Below are positions 1-7,307 of a stretch of 64,000 bases of DNA, piece after piece. The notes under the pieces are model-generated. The model made no database searches. It was not told the DNA's origin and worked only from the letters and a program-made list of their open reading frames with translations. Made by a program: the position numbers and the translations under genes. Source of the stretch: CBFFRJ01 sp051486985 (lineage in GTDB: Bacteria > Pseudomonadota > Gammaproteobacteria > Enterobacterales > Enterobacteriaceae); assembly GCF_051486985.1 (NCBI RefSeq), contig NZ_JAHVDV010000016.1, positions 39,293 to 103,292 on the forward strand, written 5' to 3'. Position 1 is the first letter of the stretch, and each line of letters begins with the position of its first letter.

Positions 1-404
1 TAGCCAGAACATTAATGGACGGTCATACCGCTTCAATTACCCAACTGACGCTGGCGAAGTTTCTGGAAGGGGGGCATTTTGGCGCTTATGTTCGCATGAT
101 GCGTGGTGTCTATGTCGCTCGTCGTGACAAACTGGCCGCGCTGATAGACCACTATCTTTCTGACTTTGTTTTCTATGTAAAGCCGAGTGGCGGAATGCAG
201 ATGCCTTGCCATCTCCGGCATGGGATCTCTGAAACAGAGATAGCTCTTGCCGCCCGTCGTAAGGGTATTGATATGCTCGGGCTTACCGCGTTATATGCAG
301 CAGAGCCTGCCAGCACTGGATTTCTGATGGGATTTGCCGCTTACAACGAAAAAGAGTTAGAAGACGCAGTTGAAGCACTCGCCGCCATTTTTCGCCTTCT
401 TTAA
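1..404 (+). CDS. C-terminal part of a MocR/PdxR-type regulator with aminotransferase fold (partial)
   Basis: The frame is open to the left edge (reading from base 3), so this is the last ~134 residues of a longer gene. The sequence resembles the C-terminal small domain of fold-type I PLP aminotransferases fused to GntR-type DNA-binding domains: an arm with R-x-x-Y-x-x-R-R-D-K-L, then a segment containing SGGMQMPCHL, and a C-terminal alpha/beta part ending in ALAAIFRLL. The MocR family normally has an N-terminal winged helix and uses PLP as effector. The DNA-binding half lies outside the window, so a plain aminotransferase cannot be excluded. Confidence 0.6.
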   Translation, partial: ARTLMDGHTASITQLTLAKFLEGGHFGAYVRMMRGVYVARRDKLAALIDHYLSDFVFYVKPSGGMQMPCHLRHGISETEIALAARRKGIDMLGLTALYAAEPASTGFLMGFAAYNEKELEDAVEALAAIFRLL

Positions 405-474
405 TGCGTTCAATGGCCCGCGCTTGTTGACCGGGCTTAAGTTCATGCAGTCAATTATCGTGCACATCCCGGTG

Positions 475-500
475 TAAAAATGGGGCCCGCAGGCCCCACT
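475..500 (-). terminator. Rho-independent terminator of the PQQ dehydrogenase operon
   Basis: A 7-bp perfect stem TGGGGCC/GGCCCCA with a CGCA loop (481-498) is followed on the minus strand by TTTTTAC. It lies about 30 bases past the stop codon of the minus-strand dehydrogenase gene. Confidence 0.8.
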
Positions 501-527
501 CTCATTTCTCAGACTCTTTGCGGGAAA

Positions 528-2624
528 CTATTCAGGCAGTGCGTAAACCACCACCTGGTCGCCCACCTGGTCCTTCAGAATGGTATTTCCCCCGGCCACG
601 AACGCCACATACTGACGGCCCTTGTACTCATAGACCGACGGGTTGGCTACCGCAGGCGCTTCAACCTGATCGGACCACAGCTCTTCGCCGCTCTCCACCG
701 AGTAGGCACGCACTTTGGCATCCATTGAGGCACCGATGAATATCACGCCACCCGCTGTCACAGCCGGACCACCAATAGTGGGGGAACCCCAGCTCTCTGG
801 CATAAAGAAACCATACTGCTGCGAGGCGCCAACCGGACGGCGCCATTTAACGTCCCCGGTATGCATATCGAGCGCGACTATTTCACCAAACGGCGGCTGC
901 CAGCACGGCATACCCAGCCAGTTGTTTGCCACCAGCAGTCGCATGCCGTACGGCGCGCCTTCCTGCGGCGCAAAGCCGCTCTCGTTGCCCGCATCTTTAT
1001 CCGCTTTATCATAATCCTCGCGGCTGTAGAGCTTCACATACTGCACAATATGTGAGGTATTCACGATCGCGATTTGTTTGTGTGGATCGAAAGCAACACC
1101 ACCCCACTGGACCCCGCCGGCGCTGTCCGGATAGGTCAGCGCACCTTCGCCTTTGGTGGTCGGAGGCGTGTACATCCCCTCATAGGTGAGCTTATCCCAC
1201 AGGCGAGAACACTGGCCTGCACCGACGGCGTCAGCCAGCTTCCAGATCTCTGGTTTTTTCGATTGATCCAGCAGTGGCGCTGGTTTGGTCGGGAATGGCT
1301 GCGTGGGCGAGAGCACTTCGCCCTTCACTGAACCGTCGCCCTGAGGCACCGGCCGCTCTTCGATAGGCCAGACGTCCTCGCCCGTCAGGCGGTTAACCAC
1401 AAACAGGAACCCCTGCTTGGTGGCCTGGATAAGCGCCGGGATCTGTTTGCCATTGACCGTAATATCCATCAGCGTTGGTGCAGAGTTGATATCGTAATCC
1501 CACACATCATGATGCACCCACTGGCGGGACCAGACCACTTTACCGGTGTTGATATCCAGCGCAGTGGTGGATGTACCCAGCGGGATGGCATCCACACGGT
1601 TACCGCCCCAGTAGTTGGGAGACGGAGAGGAAACCGGAAGATAGACCAGACCATTCGCCTCATCGGCAGACATATGTGTCCAGACGTTTGCCGTCCCCGT
1701 GCGTTTGCGGATCTCGGCCGGAATAGCGTCAAACGTCCATTCACGCTTGCCGGTCCGGGCATTGATTGAGAATACACTGCCCGGAGGCGCCTCGGCATAA
1801 GCCCAGTCTTTACCCGCCCAGCCTACAAGAAGATGGTCACCGACGACCGTTGGCGGCTGAAGGATGGACAGTGGGAATTTGGCATTAACCGTGTTCCACT
1901 GGTTCACATTCAGCACCCCGTTATCCGCAAAGTCCTTGCAGGGTTTGCCTGAATCGGCGTCCAGCGCAAAGAGTTTGCCGTCAACGGTGCCCATATAAAC
2001 GATCTTCTGGCACGCCTCACCGGCGACAGGATTTTTTGCCTGCCAGTAGGAGACGCCGCGATTCTTCAGCACCGGTTGGGTCAGGGCCTCGCGGGGCGAT
2101 TTAGTGTCATAGTGCCACTTCTCTTTGCCAGTGCCCGGATCCAGGGCAATAAGGCGATCGAAGGGGGTGCCAATATAAAGCGTCTCGTTGGCGAAAATAG
2201 GGGTAGCGGACCAGACAGTAGCGGGCGTGTCGCCTTTACCATCCGAGACGTCGCCGGTATGAAACTCCCAGATTTTTTTTAATTTGCCGACGTTATCCGC
2301 CGTGATCTGGGTCAGGGGGCTGTATTTCTGAGCATTGAGCTGCCCGTGAAAACTGTCCCAGGTTGCGGCAGAAGGAACCAGCGGCGTCGCGGGCTGGCTG
2401 ACCGCCGCCACGTTCTGCCCCTCGGTATTTTCGGTTGATGCATGATCGGTGGTGTTGGTTGTCCCCGGCGCTTGTTGGTCGGCCGCATCCACATTGAGTT
2501 TTTCCTGCGTCCCCTGAGAAGCCTCAGCAGCCTTGTCCTGCGCCTGCAGCGTGAGCGGAGCGACCAGTAATGCCAGCGCCGTCATGCTCATTTTCAGTAA
2601 CGGGTAATGTTTATTTTTATGCAC
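528..2624 (-). CDS. Periplasmic PQQ-dependent quinoprotein dehydrogenase, large subunit
   Basis: The 698-residue product starts at GTG (2624), with a GAGGAG site overlapping the stop codon of the upstream gene 10 bases away. It has a cleavable signal peptide (about 1-28), a low-complexity linker to about residue 85, and then an eight-bladed propeller. Typical blade repeats are visible (ALDPGTGKEKW, SINARTGKREW, ALDINTGKVVW, ALDMHTGDVKW), as is the glucose/quinate dehydrogenase signature HHDVWDYD near residue 371. The family oxidises sugars, polyols or quinate in the periplasm and passes electrons to ubiquinone. Unlike E. coli Gcd it has no N-terminal membrane domain; that part is encoded separately upstream. 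The substrate cannot be read from sequence. Confidence 0.88.
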   Translation of the reverse strand: MHKNKHYPLLKMSMTALALLVAPLTLQAQDKAAEASQGTQEKLNVDAADQQAPGTTNTTDHASTENTEGQNVAAVSQPATPLVPSAATWDSFHGQLNAQKYSPLTQITADNVGKLKKIWEFHTGDVSDGKGDTPATVWSATPIFANETLYIGTPFDRLIALDPGTGKEKWHYDTKSPREALTQPVLKNRGVSYWQAKNPVAGEACQKIVYMGTVDGKLFALDADSGKPCKDFADNGVLNVNQWNTVNAKFPLSILQPPTVVGDHLLVGWAGKDWAYAEAPPGSVFSINARTGKREWTFDAIPAEIRKRTGTANVWTHMSADEANGLVYLPVSSPSPNYWGGNRVDAIPLGTSTTALDINTGKVVWSRQWVHHDVWDYDINSAPTLMDITVNGKQIPALIQATKQGFLFVVNRLTGEDVWPIEERPVPQGDGSVKGEVLSPTQPFPTKPAPLLDQSKKPEIWKLADAVGAGQCSRLWDKLTYEGMYTPPTTKGEGALTYPDSAGGVQWGGVAFDPHKQIAIVNTSHIVQYVKLYSREDYDKADKDAGNESGFAPQEGAPYGMRLLVANNWLGMPCWQPPFGEIVALDMHTGDVKWRRPVGASQQYGFFMPESWGSPTIGGPAVTAGGVIFIGASMDAKVRAYSVESGEELWSDQVEAPAVANPSVYEYKGRQYVAFVAGGNTILKDQVGDQVVVYALPE

Positions 2625-2634
2625 AGGTGGCTCC

Positions 2635-3000
2635 TCAGTCTCTGACGCGATGAGTGTGACGAACGGAATTGCTGCTCAGCGCAATCAGACCAGCCAGGCC
2701 GACCACCATAGCTACCGTAATGATGTACTGGTGCAACAGCATGGCTGCGAAGCCCGTGCCACACAGCACCACAAGGATGACAATGATCAGAAAGAGGCGC
2801 GCGCTGCGACGGGTTGCAGCACCTAACAGAAAGGTCAGAATCGCCAGCAGGACGCAGGCGACTGCCACGCCCAGCGCACCAATAGTACCGGTAACGCCGG
2901 TAAGCGGCGTAAACCAGGCATATAACGCCACGGCAACGCCGATCGCTGCAGCTAACAGCAGCAGTAACGTGCCGGCGCGTGAGGATTGAGATTGCAACAT
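2635..3000 (-). CDS. Small membrane subunit of the PQQ dehydrogenase (Gcd membrane-domain-like)
   Basis: A 121-residue protein with four hydrophobic segments (about 9-29, 33-60, 67-88 and 90-108), matching the membrane domain that Gcd-type enzymes carry at their N-terminus. It lies 10 bases upstream of the quinoprotein gene in the same operon, so it most likely anchors that subunit and forms the quinone site. Two-subunit quinoproteins of this layout are known from acetic acid bacteria (polyol dehydrogenase SldB/SldA and inositol dehydrogenase). The role is inferred from size, topology and position. Confidence 0.75.
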   Translation of the reverse strand: MLQSQSSRAGTLLLLLAAAIGVAVALYAWFTPLTGVTGTIGALGVAVACVLLAILTFLLGAATRRSARLFLIIVILVVLCGTGFAAMLLHQYIITVAMVVGLAGLIALSSNSVRHTHRVRD

Positions 3001-3483
3001 ACCAGGAAGTCCCTTATTAAAAAGTACCGGAAAAAAACATCAAAATATCGTTTAACCGGGGCTGAACGGCCGCTTTAGCGCGAGGAACTCAACAGAAGCC
3101 CGGCACAAAAAGCAGGGGCAGCATCAGTTAAACGTAACAGAGTATAGGAGATGTTTTTTTAGCGTGCGCCTTCAGACGAAAGCGTGTGACTGATTAACAA
3201 GACGTTACCCCGCAAAAGGGTAAGCAAAGACTTTAGCATTCGGGGGGGCTGCGAGACATCTGAGTGCTCGCCGGGCGAGCGTCTGAAGAGGGTAACGGAG
3301 CGGTAGAGTGACGCTTTTCCACTCCGACCAGATAAAGCCAGCCTGCGCAGGTTGGGCGGTTAATTACCCGATCTTCATCCTGCCAGCTCATTGGGATTGA
3401 TTTTGCAGCATGCAGGCCAGCGAAAGCATGCGATGGGTTATGCTTTGCTGGCCTGTTAACGCTGTGCCAGGTTTCGGTGTGGG
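3001..3483. other. 483-bp intergenic region without a convincing gene
   Basis: This region lies between the start of the PQQ operon and the 3' end of the chemoreceptor gene. I see no ORF with a ribosome binding site. It holds a GC-rich dyad (GCTCG-CCGGG-CGAGC, 3266-3280) and a long stem-loop near the chemoreceptor end. The PQQ operon promoter must lie in the part next to 3001, but I could not assign its boxes. Confidence 0.5.
3414..3454. repeat. Long imperfect inverted repeat downstream of the chemoreceptor gene
   Basis: The arms AGGCCAGCgAAAGCAT (3414-3429) and ATGCTTTGCTGGCCT (3440-3454) pair over 15 bp with one bulged G and a 10-base loop. There is no U-tract on either strand. It may act as an RNA-stabilising 3' stem or a Rho-assisted terminator for the minus-strand gene. 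Confidence 0.6.
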
Positions 3484-5022
3484 TTAAAGCTTAAATGAAC
3501 TAACGCCGCTTAAAAGCTTACCTGCCTGTTGGCTAAGTGAGTTTGCTGCCGACGCCATTTGTTCTACCATCGCCGCGTTTTGCTGCAGATTTCCTTCCAT
3601 ATTGTTTACTGCGATATTGACTTGATCAATGCCATAGCTCTGTTCTTTCGAAGAATGGTTAACCTGATTGATAAGTTGAGTGGTTTCATTTACAGCGCTA
3701 AGCGTCTGATCCATCCGTGCAGTGACATTTGCAGCAGATTCTACGCCCTTACCAACGTTATGGATTGCTTCCTCGATAAGGGTTCTGATATCACGCGCCG
3801 CTACGGATGAACGCTGCGATAATGAGCGTACTTCGCCGGCAACCACGGCAAACCCTTTACCTTGTTCTCCTGCCCGTGCGGCTTCCACTGCGGCATTAAG
3901 TGCGAGTATGTTGGTTTGGAATGCAATACCATCAATAATATTTGTTATCTCGGCAATTTTATTTGAGGAAGCAGAGATATCATTGATCGAATTTTGCAGT
4001 GAACTTAATTCACGGTTACTGTCATTGACTATCGTCTGGACGTTGCTAATGAAATTATTAGCTTCCTTCGCATTATCAAGGTTGCGTTTCACGGTTGCAG
4101 ATAATTGGTTCATGCTTGCAGCCGTCTCTTCCAGCGAGGAGGCTTGTGATTCCGTACGTGAAGAGAGATCGTCATTGCTGAGGGCGATTTCGCTGGCTGC
4201 GCTATCCACCTCTTTACTGGCAGCTTTTACGCCAGACAGCACATCCTGAAGTTTTTCCAACAACGTATTAAAATTATTTGCGGTTGCGCCAAGCTCATCT
4301 TTTTTGGTCAGGTTAACCCGCTGCGTCATATCAAGATGTTCGCTGATATGCTTCATGCTTTCTTGCAACGTATGCAGACTCTTTTTGATATATTTCAAAA
4401 TGGAAAACGATGAAAGTGCGGTCAATACTATGGCTGCACTTATGATGCCAATGAGTAACCAAAGCGTGCTCGAATACTGTTTGTTATTCTCTGCTGCAAA
4501 ATTGGTTGCGATTTCATAATTGTAGGAAAGCAGCTGTTTTATATTGTTGCTTAACGCAACCGAGGCAACCGCTGTCTCGCCTTCATCTGCGACCATCATA
4601 CTGGCAGCATCACTGCCTTGAGTTTCATAAATATTAACGGTTTTATTAACCTTTTCCAGATAAACCTGGAATAATTTATTAGTCGCATCTATCCCCTGTG
4701 CGTCTTTATCATCCGTAATCAAATGGTCTTTATAATAATTTAAGCCATCCTGCACTTTATTTAAGTATTGGCGTGCGGTATCAAGATGTTTATAGAATGT
4801 TTCTTTATTGTTAGATAGAAGACCCATCAGGATTTGACGTCGTGCCTCTTCTCTGTTCTGGGTGATAATGCCTATCTGATTAATGCTTGGTAACGAGTTA
4901 CTCGCAATATATTCAAAACGATTTTGTGCTTGATACAGAGAGTTAATACTGATTATCCCAAGCATTAACAACGCGAGCAGCGCGAAACTGAATATAAGTG
5001 TGAGTTTCTTAGAGACGGTCAT
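3484..5022 (-). CDS. Methyl-accepting chemotaxis protein
   Basis: A 512-residue chemoreceptor. It has TM1 (about 8-28), a helical periplasmic sensor (29-185), TM2 (186-208), a HAMP region (about 210-262) and a cytoplasmic coiled coil. The near-invariant hairpin tip is IIDGIAFQTNILALNAAVEA and following residues (362-392). It signals to CheA/CheW. The C-terminus ends in SSFKL and lacks the NWETF-type tether for CheR/CheB, so it probably depends on other receptors for efficient methylation. I start it at ATG 5022, behind AGGA, not at the upstream in-frame ATG at 5073. A sigma-28 -10 element lies inside that 17-codon extension, so the extension would not be transcribed. The ligand is unknown; the gene stands alone. 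Confidence 0.93.
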   Translation of the reverse strand: MTVSKKLTLIFSFALLALLMLGIISINSLYQAQNRFEYIASNSLPSINQIGIITQNREEARRQILMGLLSNNKETFYKHLDTARQYLNKVQDGLNYYKDHLITDDKDAQGIDATNKLFQVYLEKVNKTVNIYETQGSDAASMMVADEGETAVASVALSNNIKQLLSYNYEIATNFAAENNKQYSSTLWLLIGIISAAIVLTALSSFSILKYIKKSLHTLQESMKHISEHLDMTQRVNLTKKDELGATANNFNTLLEKLQDVLSGVKAASKEVDSAASEIALSNDDLSSRTESQASSLEETAASMNQLSATVKRNLDNAKEANNFISNVQTIVNDSNRELSSLQNSINDISASSNKIAEITNIIDGIAFQTNILALNAAVEAARAGEQGKGFAVVAGEVRSLSQRSSVAARDIRTLIEEAIHNVGKGVESAANVTARMDQTLSAVNETTQLINQVNHSSKEQSYGIDQVNIAVNNMEGNLQQNAAMVEQMASAANSLSQQAGKLLSGVSSFKL

Positions 5023-5059
5023 TAGAAATTCCTGAAAAGGCCAATGGAAATATCCTTCT

Positions 5060-5086
5060 TTATCGGCTTTCAAGACTAAACCTTTA
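5060..5086 (-). promoter_or_regulatory. Sigma-28 (FliA) class 3 flagellar promoter for the chemoreceptor gene
   Basis: On the minus strand TAAA (5086-5083) is separated by 15 bases from GCCGATAA (5067-5060), matching the FliA -35/-10 consensus. Initiation would fall near 5053, giving a leader of about 30 bases before ATG 5022. Confidence 0.88.
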
Positions 5087-5538
5087 ACATGATAATAATG
5101 GTCAGGCCGGCCGCGGATCTTTCATAAAATCAAAGGGTAAGGATTTTTATTAAACCGCAGCTATATTTTTAAGCTTTTTTACCAGGCTTGGAATGTGGTA
5201 GTTAAATTAATTAAGTTTTTTATATCAATGCATTATGTGCAAACCTGCGAGTTTATGATCATGCTGTACATTTTTACCGTTCGTTCAGGAGTGTGATGTA
5301 TTTCAAATTTATAACTTCACTTTTAAGGTGCGCCAGTGAGAGAAACGCACGTGCTTGCGCACCTTAAGCGTAACGGCAGTGAGGTTCTGGCAACAGGATA
5401 GCTCTGCGTTGATTTATGGCCGGCGCAGCGGGCAAAGTTCGTTCTCTTCAAAACGTCTTGCATGGATCGGTACAAATTTATCGTCGCTTTTCGCGTCATG
5501 TACTACGTTGAGTACAACGACCCTGACCAGGAAAGCAG
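5087..5538. other. 452-bp divergent intergenic region
   Basis: This AT-rich stretch separates the minus-strand chemoreceptor promoter from the plus-strand OBAP operon. Apart from the 11-bp inverted repeat at 5323-5367 I found no RNA gene or credible ORF. A frame open at 5355-5630 overlaps the lipoprotein signal region and has no Shine-Dalgarno site. Confidence 0.5.
5323..5367. repeat. 11-bp perfect inverted repeat with 23-bp spacer
   Basis: The arms TTAAGGTGCGC (5323-5333) and GCGCACCTTAA (5357-5367) flank a spacer containing the palindrome GCACGTGC. It lies about 170 bases upstream of the OBAP lipoprotein gene and may be an operator or a structured leader. Function is unknown. Confidence 0.6.
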
Positions 5539-6342
5539 ATGAAACCTCTATTTTTTGCACTCTTAACGAGCCTGACGTTAGCAGGATGCGGGGCAAATAC
5601 CACCCCGCCTCAAACCCCACTTCCCGGTGAAAAGACCTCTTCTGAACTACAGGTGCTGGAAACCGGCGCGCAGATAGTGCAGTCCCGTCCGCCTGTTGAG
5701 GCGATAAGTGCTTATCTTGACGGTTTTCATTTTTACAGCGGTGACAAAAACGGGCAGATGGAAGCCCACCATTATGTGACGGTGCTAAATGAAGACGTCA
5801 TGCAGGCGGTGATTTATGACGGCAACACAAAGGATGCCCGCCTGATGGGGGTTGAATACATTATCAGTGAGCGTCTGTTCAGAACCCTGCCGCCGGAGGA
5901 GAAAAAACTCTGGCACAGCCATCAGTATGAAGTGAAGTCCGGCAGTCTGATAGCACCCGGATTACCGGCAGTGGCAGATAAGGCCCTGATGCGCAAAATT
6001 GTGAATACGTATGGTAAGACCTGGCACACCTGGCATACCGATCGCGACAAGACGCTTCCCCTTGGCATCCCGGCGCTGATGATGGGCTTTACCGGGGAAG
6101 GGCAGCTTGATCCTCAACTGTTGGCTGACAGGGACAAACGACTTGATGTCAACACGCAGACCATCAAACGTGAACGTGCCGATATAGTGGCGCACCCGAT
6201 TATCGAGGGAGCGAACGCATGGCAGAAGGGCGATGTTATCCAGCTCAAACGGGTGCAGGGCGCGGGAGAACATGCCCACGGGGAGACCAGCCACTTTGGA
6301 CAGGCGGAGCAGACCCGGCAGGCCATCCCGGAGGCGAAATGA
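5539..6342 (+). CDS. OBAP/DUF1264-family lipoprotein
   Basis: A 267-residue protein with a lipoprotein signal peptide and lipobox LAGC (Cys17). Most of the mature part resembles the oil-body-associated protein family (DUF1264), with the features FHFYSGDKNGQMEAHHYV, GVEYIISERLF, LWHSHQYEVKSG and TWHTWHTDRD. The family is found in plants, fungi and bacteria and has no established biochemical activity. The conserved histidines could bind a ligand or metal, which is my inference. The stop codon overlaps the start of the MBL hydrolase gene (ATGA), so the two are probably co-translated. The start is fixed by the signal peptide and an upstream AGGAAAG site. Confidence 0.8.
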   Translation: MKPLFFALLTSLTLAGCGANTTPPQTPLPGEKTSSELQVLETGAQIVQSRPPVEAISAYLDGFHFYSGDKNGQMEAHHYVTVLNEDVMQAVIYDGNTKDARLMGVEYIISERLFRTLPPEEKKLWHSHQYEVKSGSLIAPGLPAVADKALMRKIVNTYGKTWHTWHTDRDKTLPLGIPALMMGFTGEGQLDPQLLADRDKRLDVNTQTIKRERADIVAHPIIEGANAWQKGDVIQLKRVQGAGEHAHGETSHFGQAEQTRQAIPEAK

Positions 6343-7181
6343 TGAAGGTCCATCACCTTAACTGCGGCTGCATGTGCCCTGTTGGCGGCGCGTTATACGA
6401 TGGCTTCAGCAAGGGGTTACACGCGCATCTGGTCTGCCATTGTCTGCTCATTGAAACAGACAGTGATGGGCTGGTGCTGGTGGATACGGGATTCGGCAAG
6501 GATGACATACATCGCCCAGATCAGCGTCTGTCTGGCTTTTTTCGCGTGCTGAATAACATTCAACGACGGGAAGAACTGACTGCCCGTTCACGAATAGAAG
6601 CGCTGGGATTTCATGCCGAAGATGTTCGACATATTATTTTGACGCACCTTGATTTTGACCATGCCGGGGGCATTACCGATTTCCCACATGCGCGAGTTCA
6701 TCTATTGCAAACAGAGATAGATAACGCTCAGCAGCGGCATAGCTGGCTGGCGCGAGAACGCTATCGTCCCGGCCAGTGGAGCGGCATTTCTGGCTGGACA
6801 GGCTATCAGCCACAGGGTGAGACATGGTATGGCTTTGAGGCGGTAACGGCTCTGCAAGGGCTTTTGCCTGAAATCCTGCTTGTGCCGCTGGCAGGGCATA
6901 CGCTGGGGCATGCCGGTATTGCGATAAAACAGCCGCAAGGCTGGCTATTGCATGGCGGAGATGCCTGGTTTTTTCGCGGTGAAATGCAGGGGCAGAAACC
7001 GCACTGTACGCCTGGGCTGCGCTTTTATCAGTGGATGATGGCAATGGATAATGGGGCGAGACGGCATAATCAACAGCGACTGAGGGAGCTTGTCTCTCGT
7101 CATGGCGATGAGATCACCCTTTTTTGCAGCCACGATGCGTTGGAGTTACGTGCGCTGGCTACACAAAATGACACCCCATAA
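6339..7181 (+). CDS. MBL-fold metallo-hydrolase (lactonase-like)
   Basis: A 280-residue protein starting at ATG 6339, behind GGAGG and overlapping the previous stop. A longer in-frame reading has no family resemblance before this point. It has the metallo-beta-lactamase fold signature THLDFDHAGG near residues 100-109, followed by LAGHTLGHAG, GGDAW and LFCSHD, which would supply the remaining metal ligands. The first motif is H-x-D-x-D-H instead of the usual H-x-H-x-D-H, so one ligand histidine is replaced by aspartate, a variant seen in some MBL subfamilies. No signal peptide is visible, so it is probably cytoplasmic. The substrate is unknown; AHL-lactonase-like enzymes are the nearest general type. 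Confidence 0.85.
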   Translation: MMKVHHLNCGCMCPVGGALYDGFSKGLHAHLVCHCLLIETDSDGLVLVDTGFGKDDIHRPDQRLSGFFRVLNNIQRREELTARSRIEALGFHAEDVRHIILTHLDFDHAGGITDFPHARVHLLQTEIDNAQQRHSWLARERYRPGQWSGISGWTGYQPQGETWYGFEAVTALQGLLPEILLVPLAGHTLGHAGIAIKQPQGWLLHGGDAWFFRGEMQGQKPHCTPGLRFYQWMMAMDNGARRHNQQRLRELVSRHGDEITLFCSHDALELRALATQNDTP

Positions 7182-7307
7182 TCTCCGGCCGAATGCCGCA
7201 GGCCAGTCTGGCTGCGACATTCAGTACCAAAAACGCGCCACCGCTAATGAATCAACGGCGTCTTTCCTCACAATACTGTCTATTACCGCCTGGAATTTCA
7301 GCGACGG

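Noticed and set aside
5022..5073. 17-residue N-terminal extension of the chemoreceptor
   Set aside because: The sigma-28 -10 element lies within it and the AGGA site fits the internal ATG at 5022.
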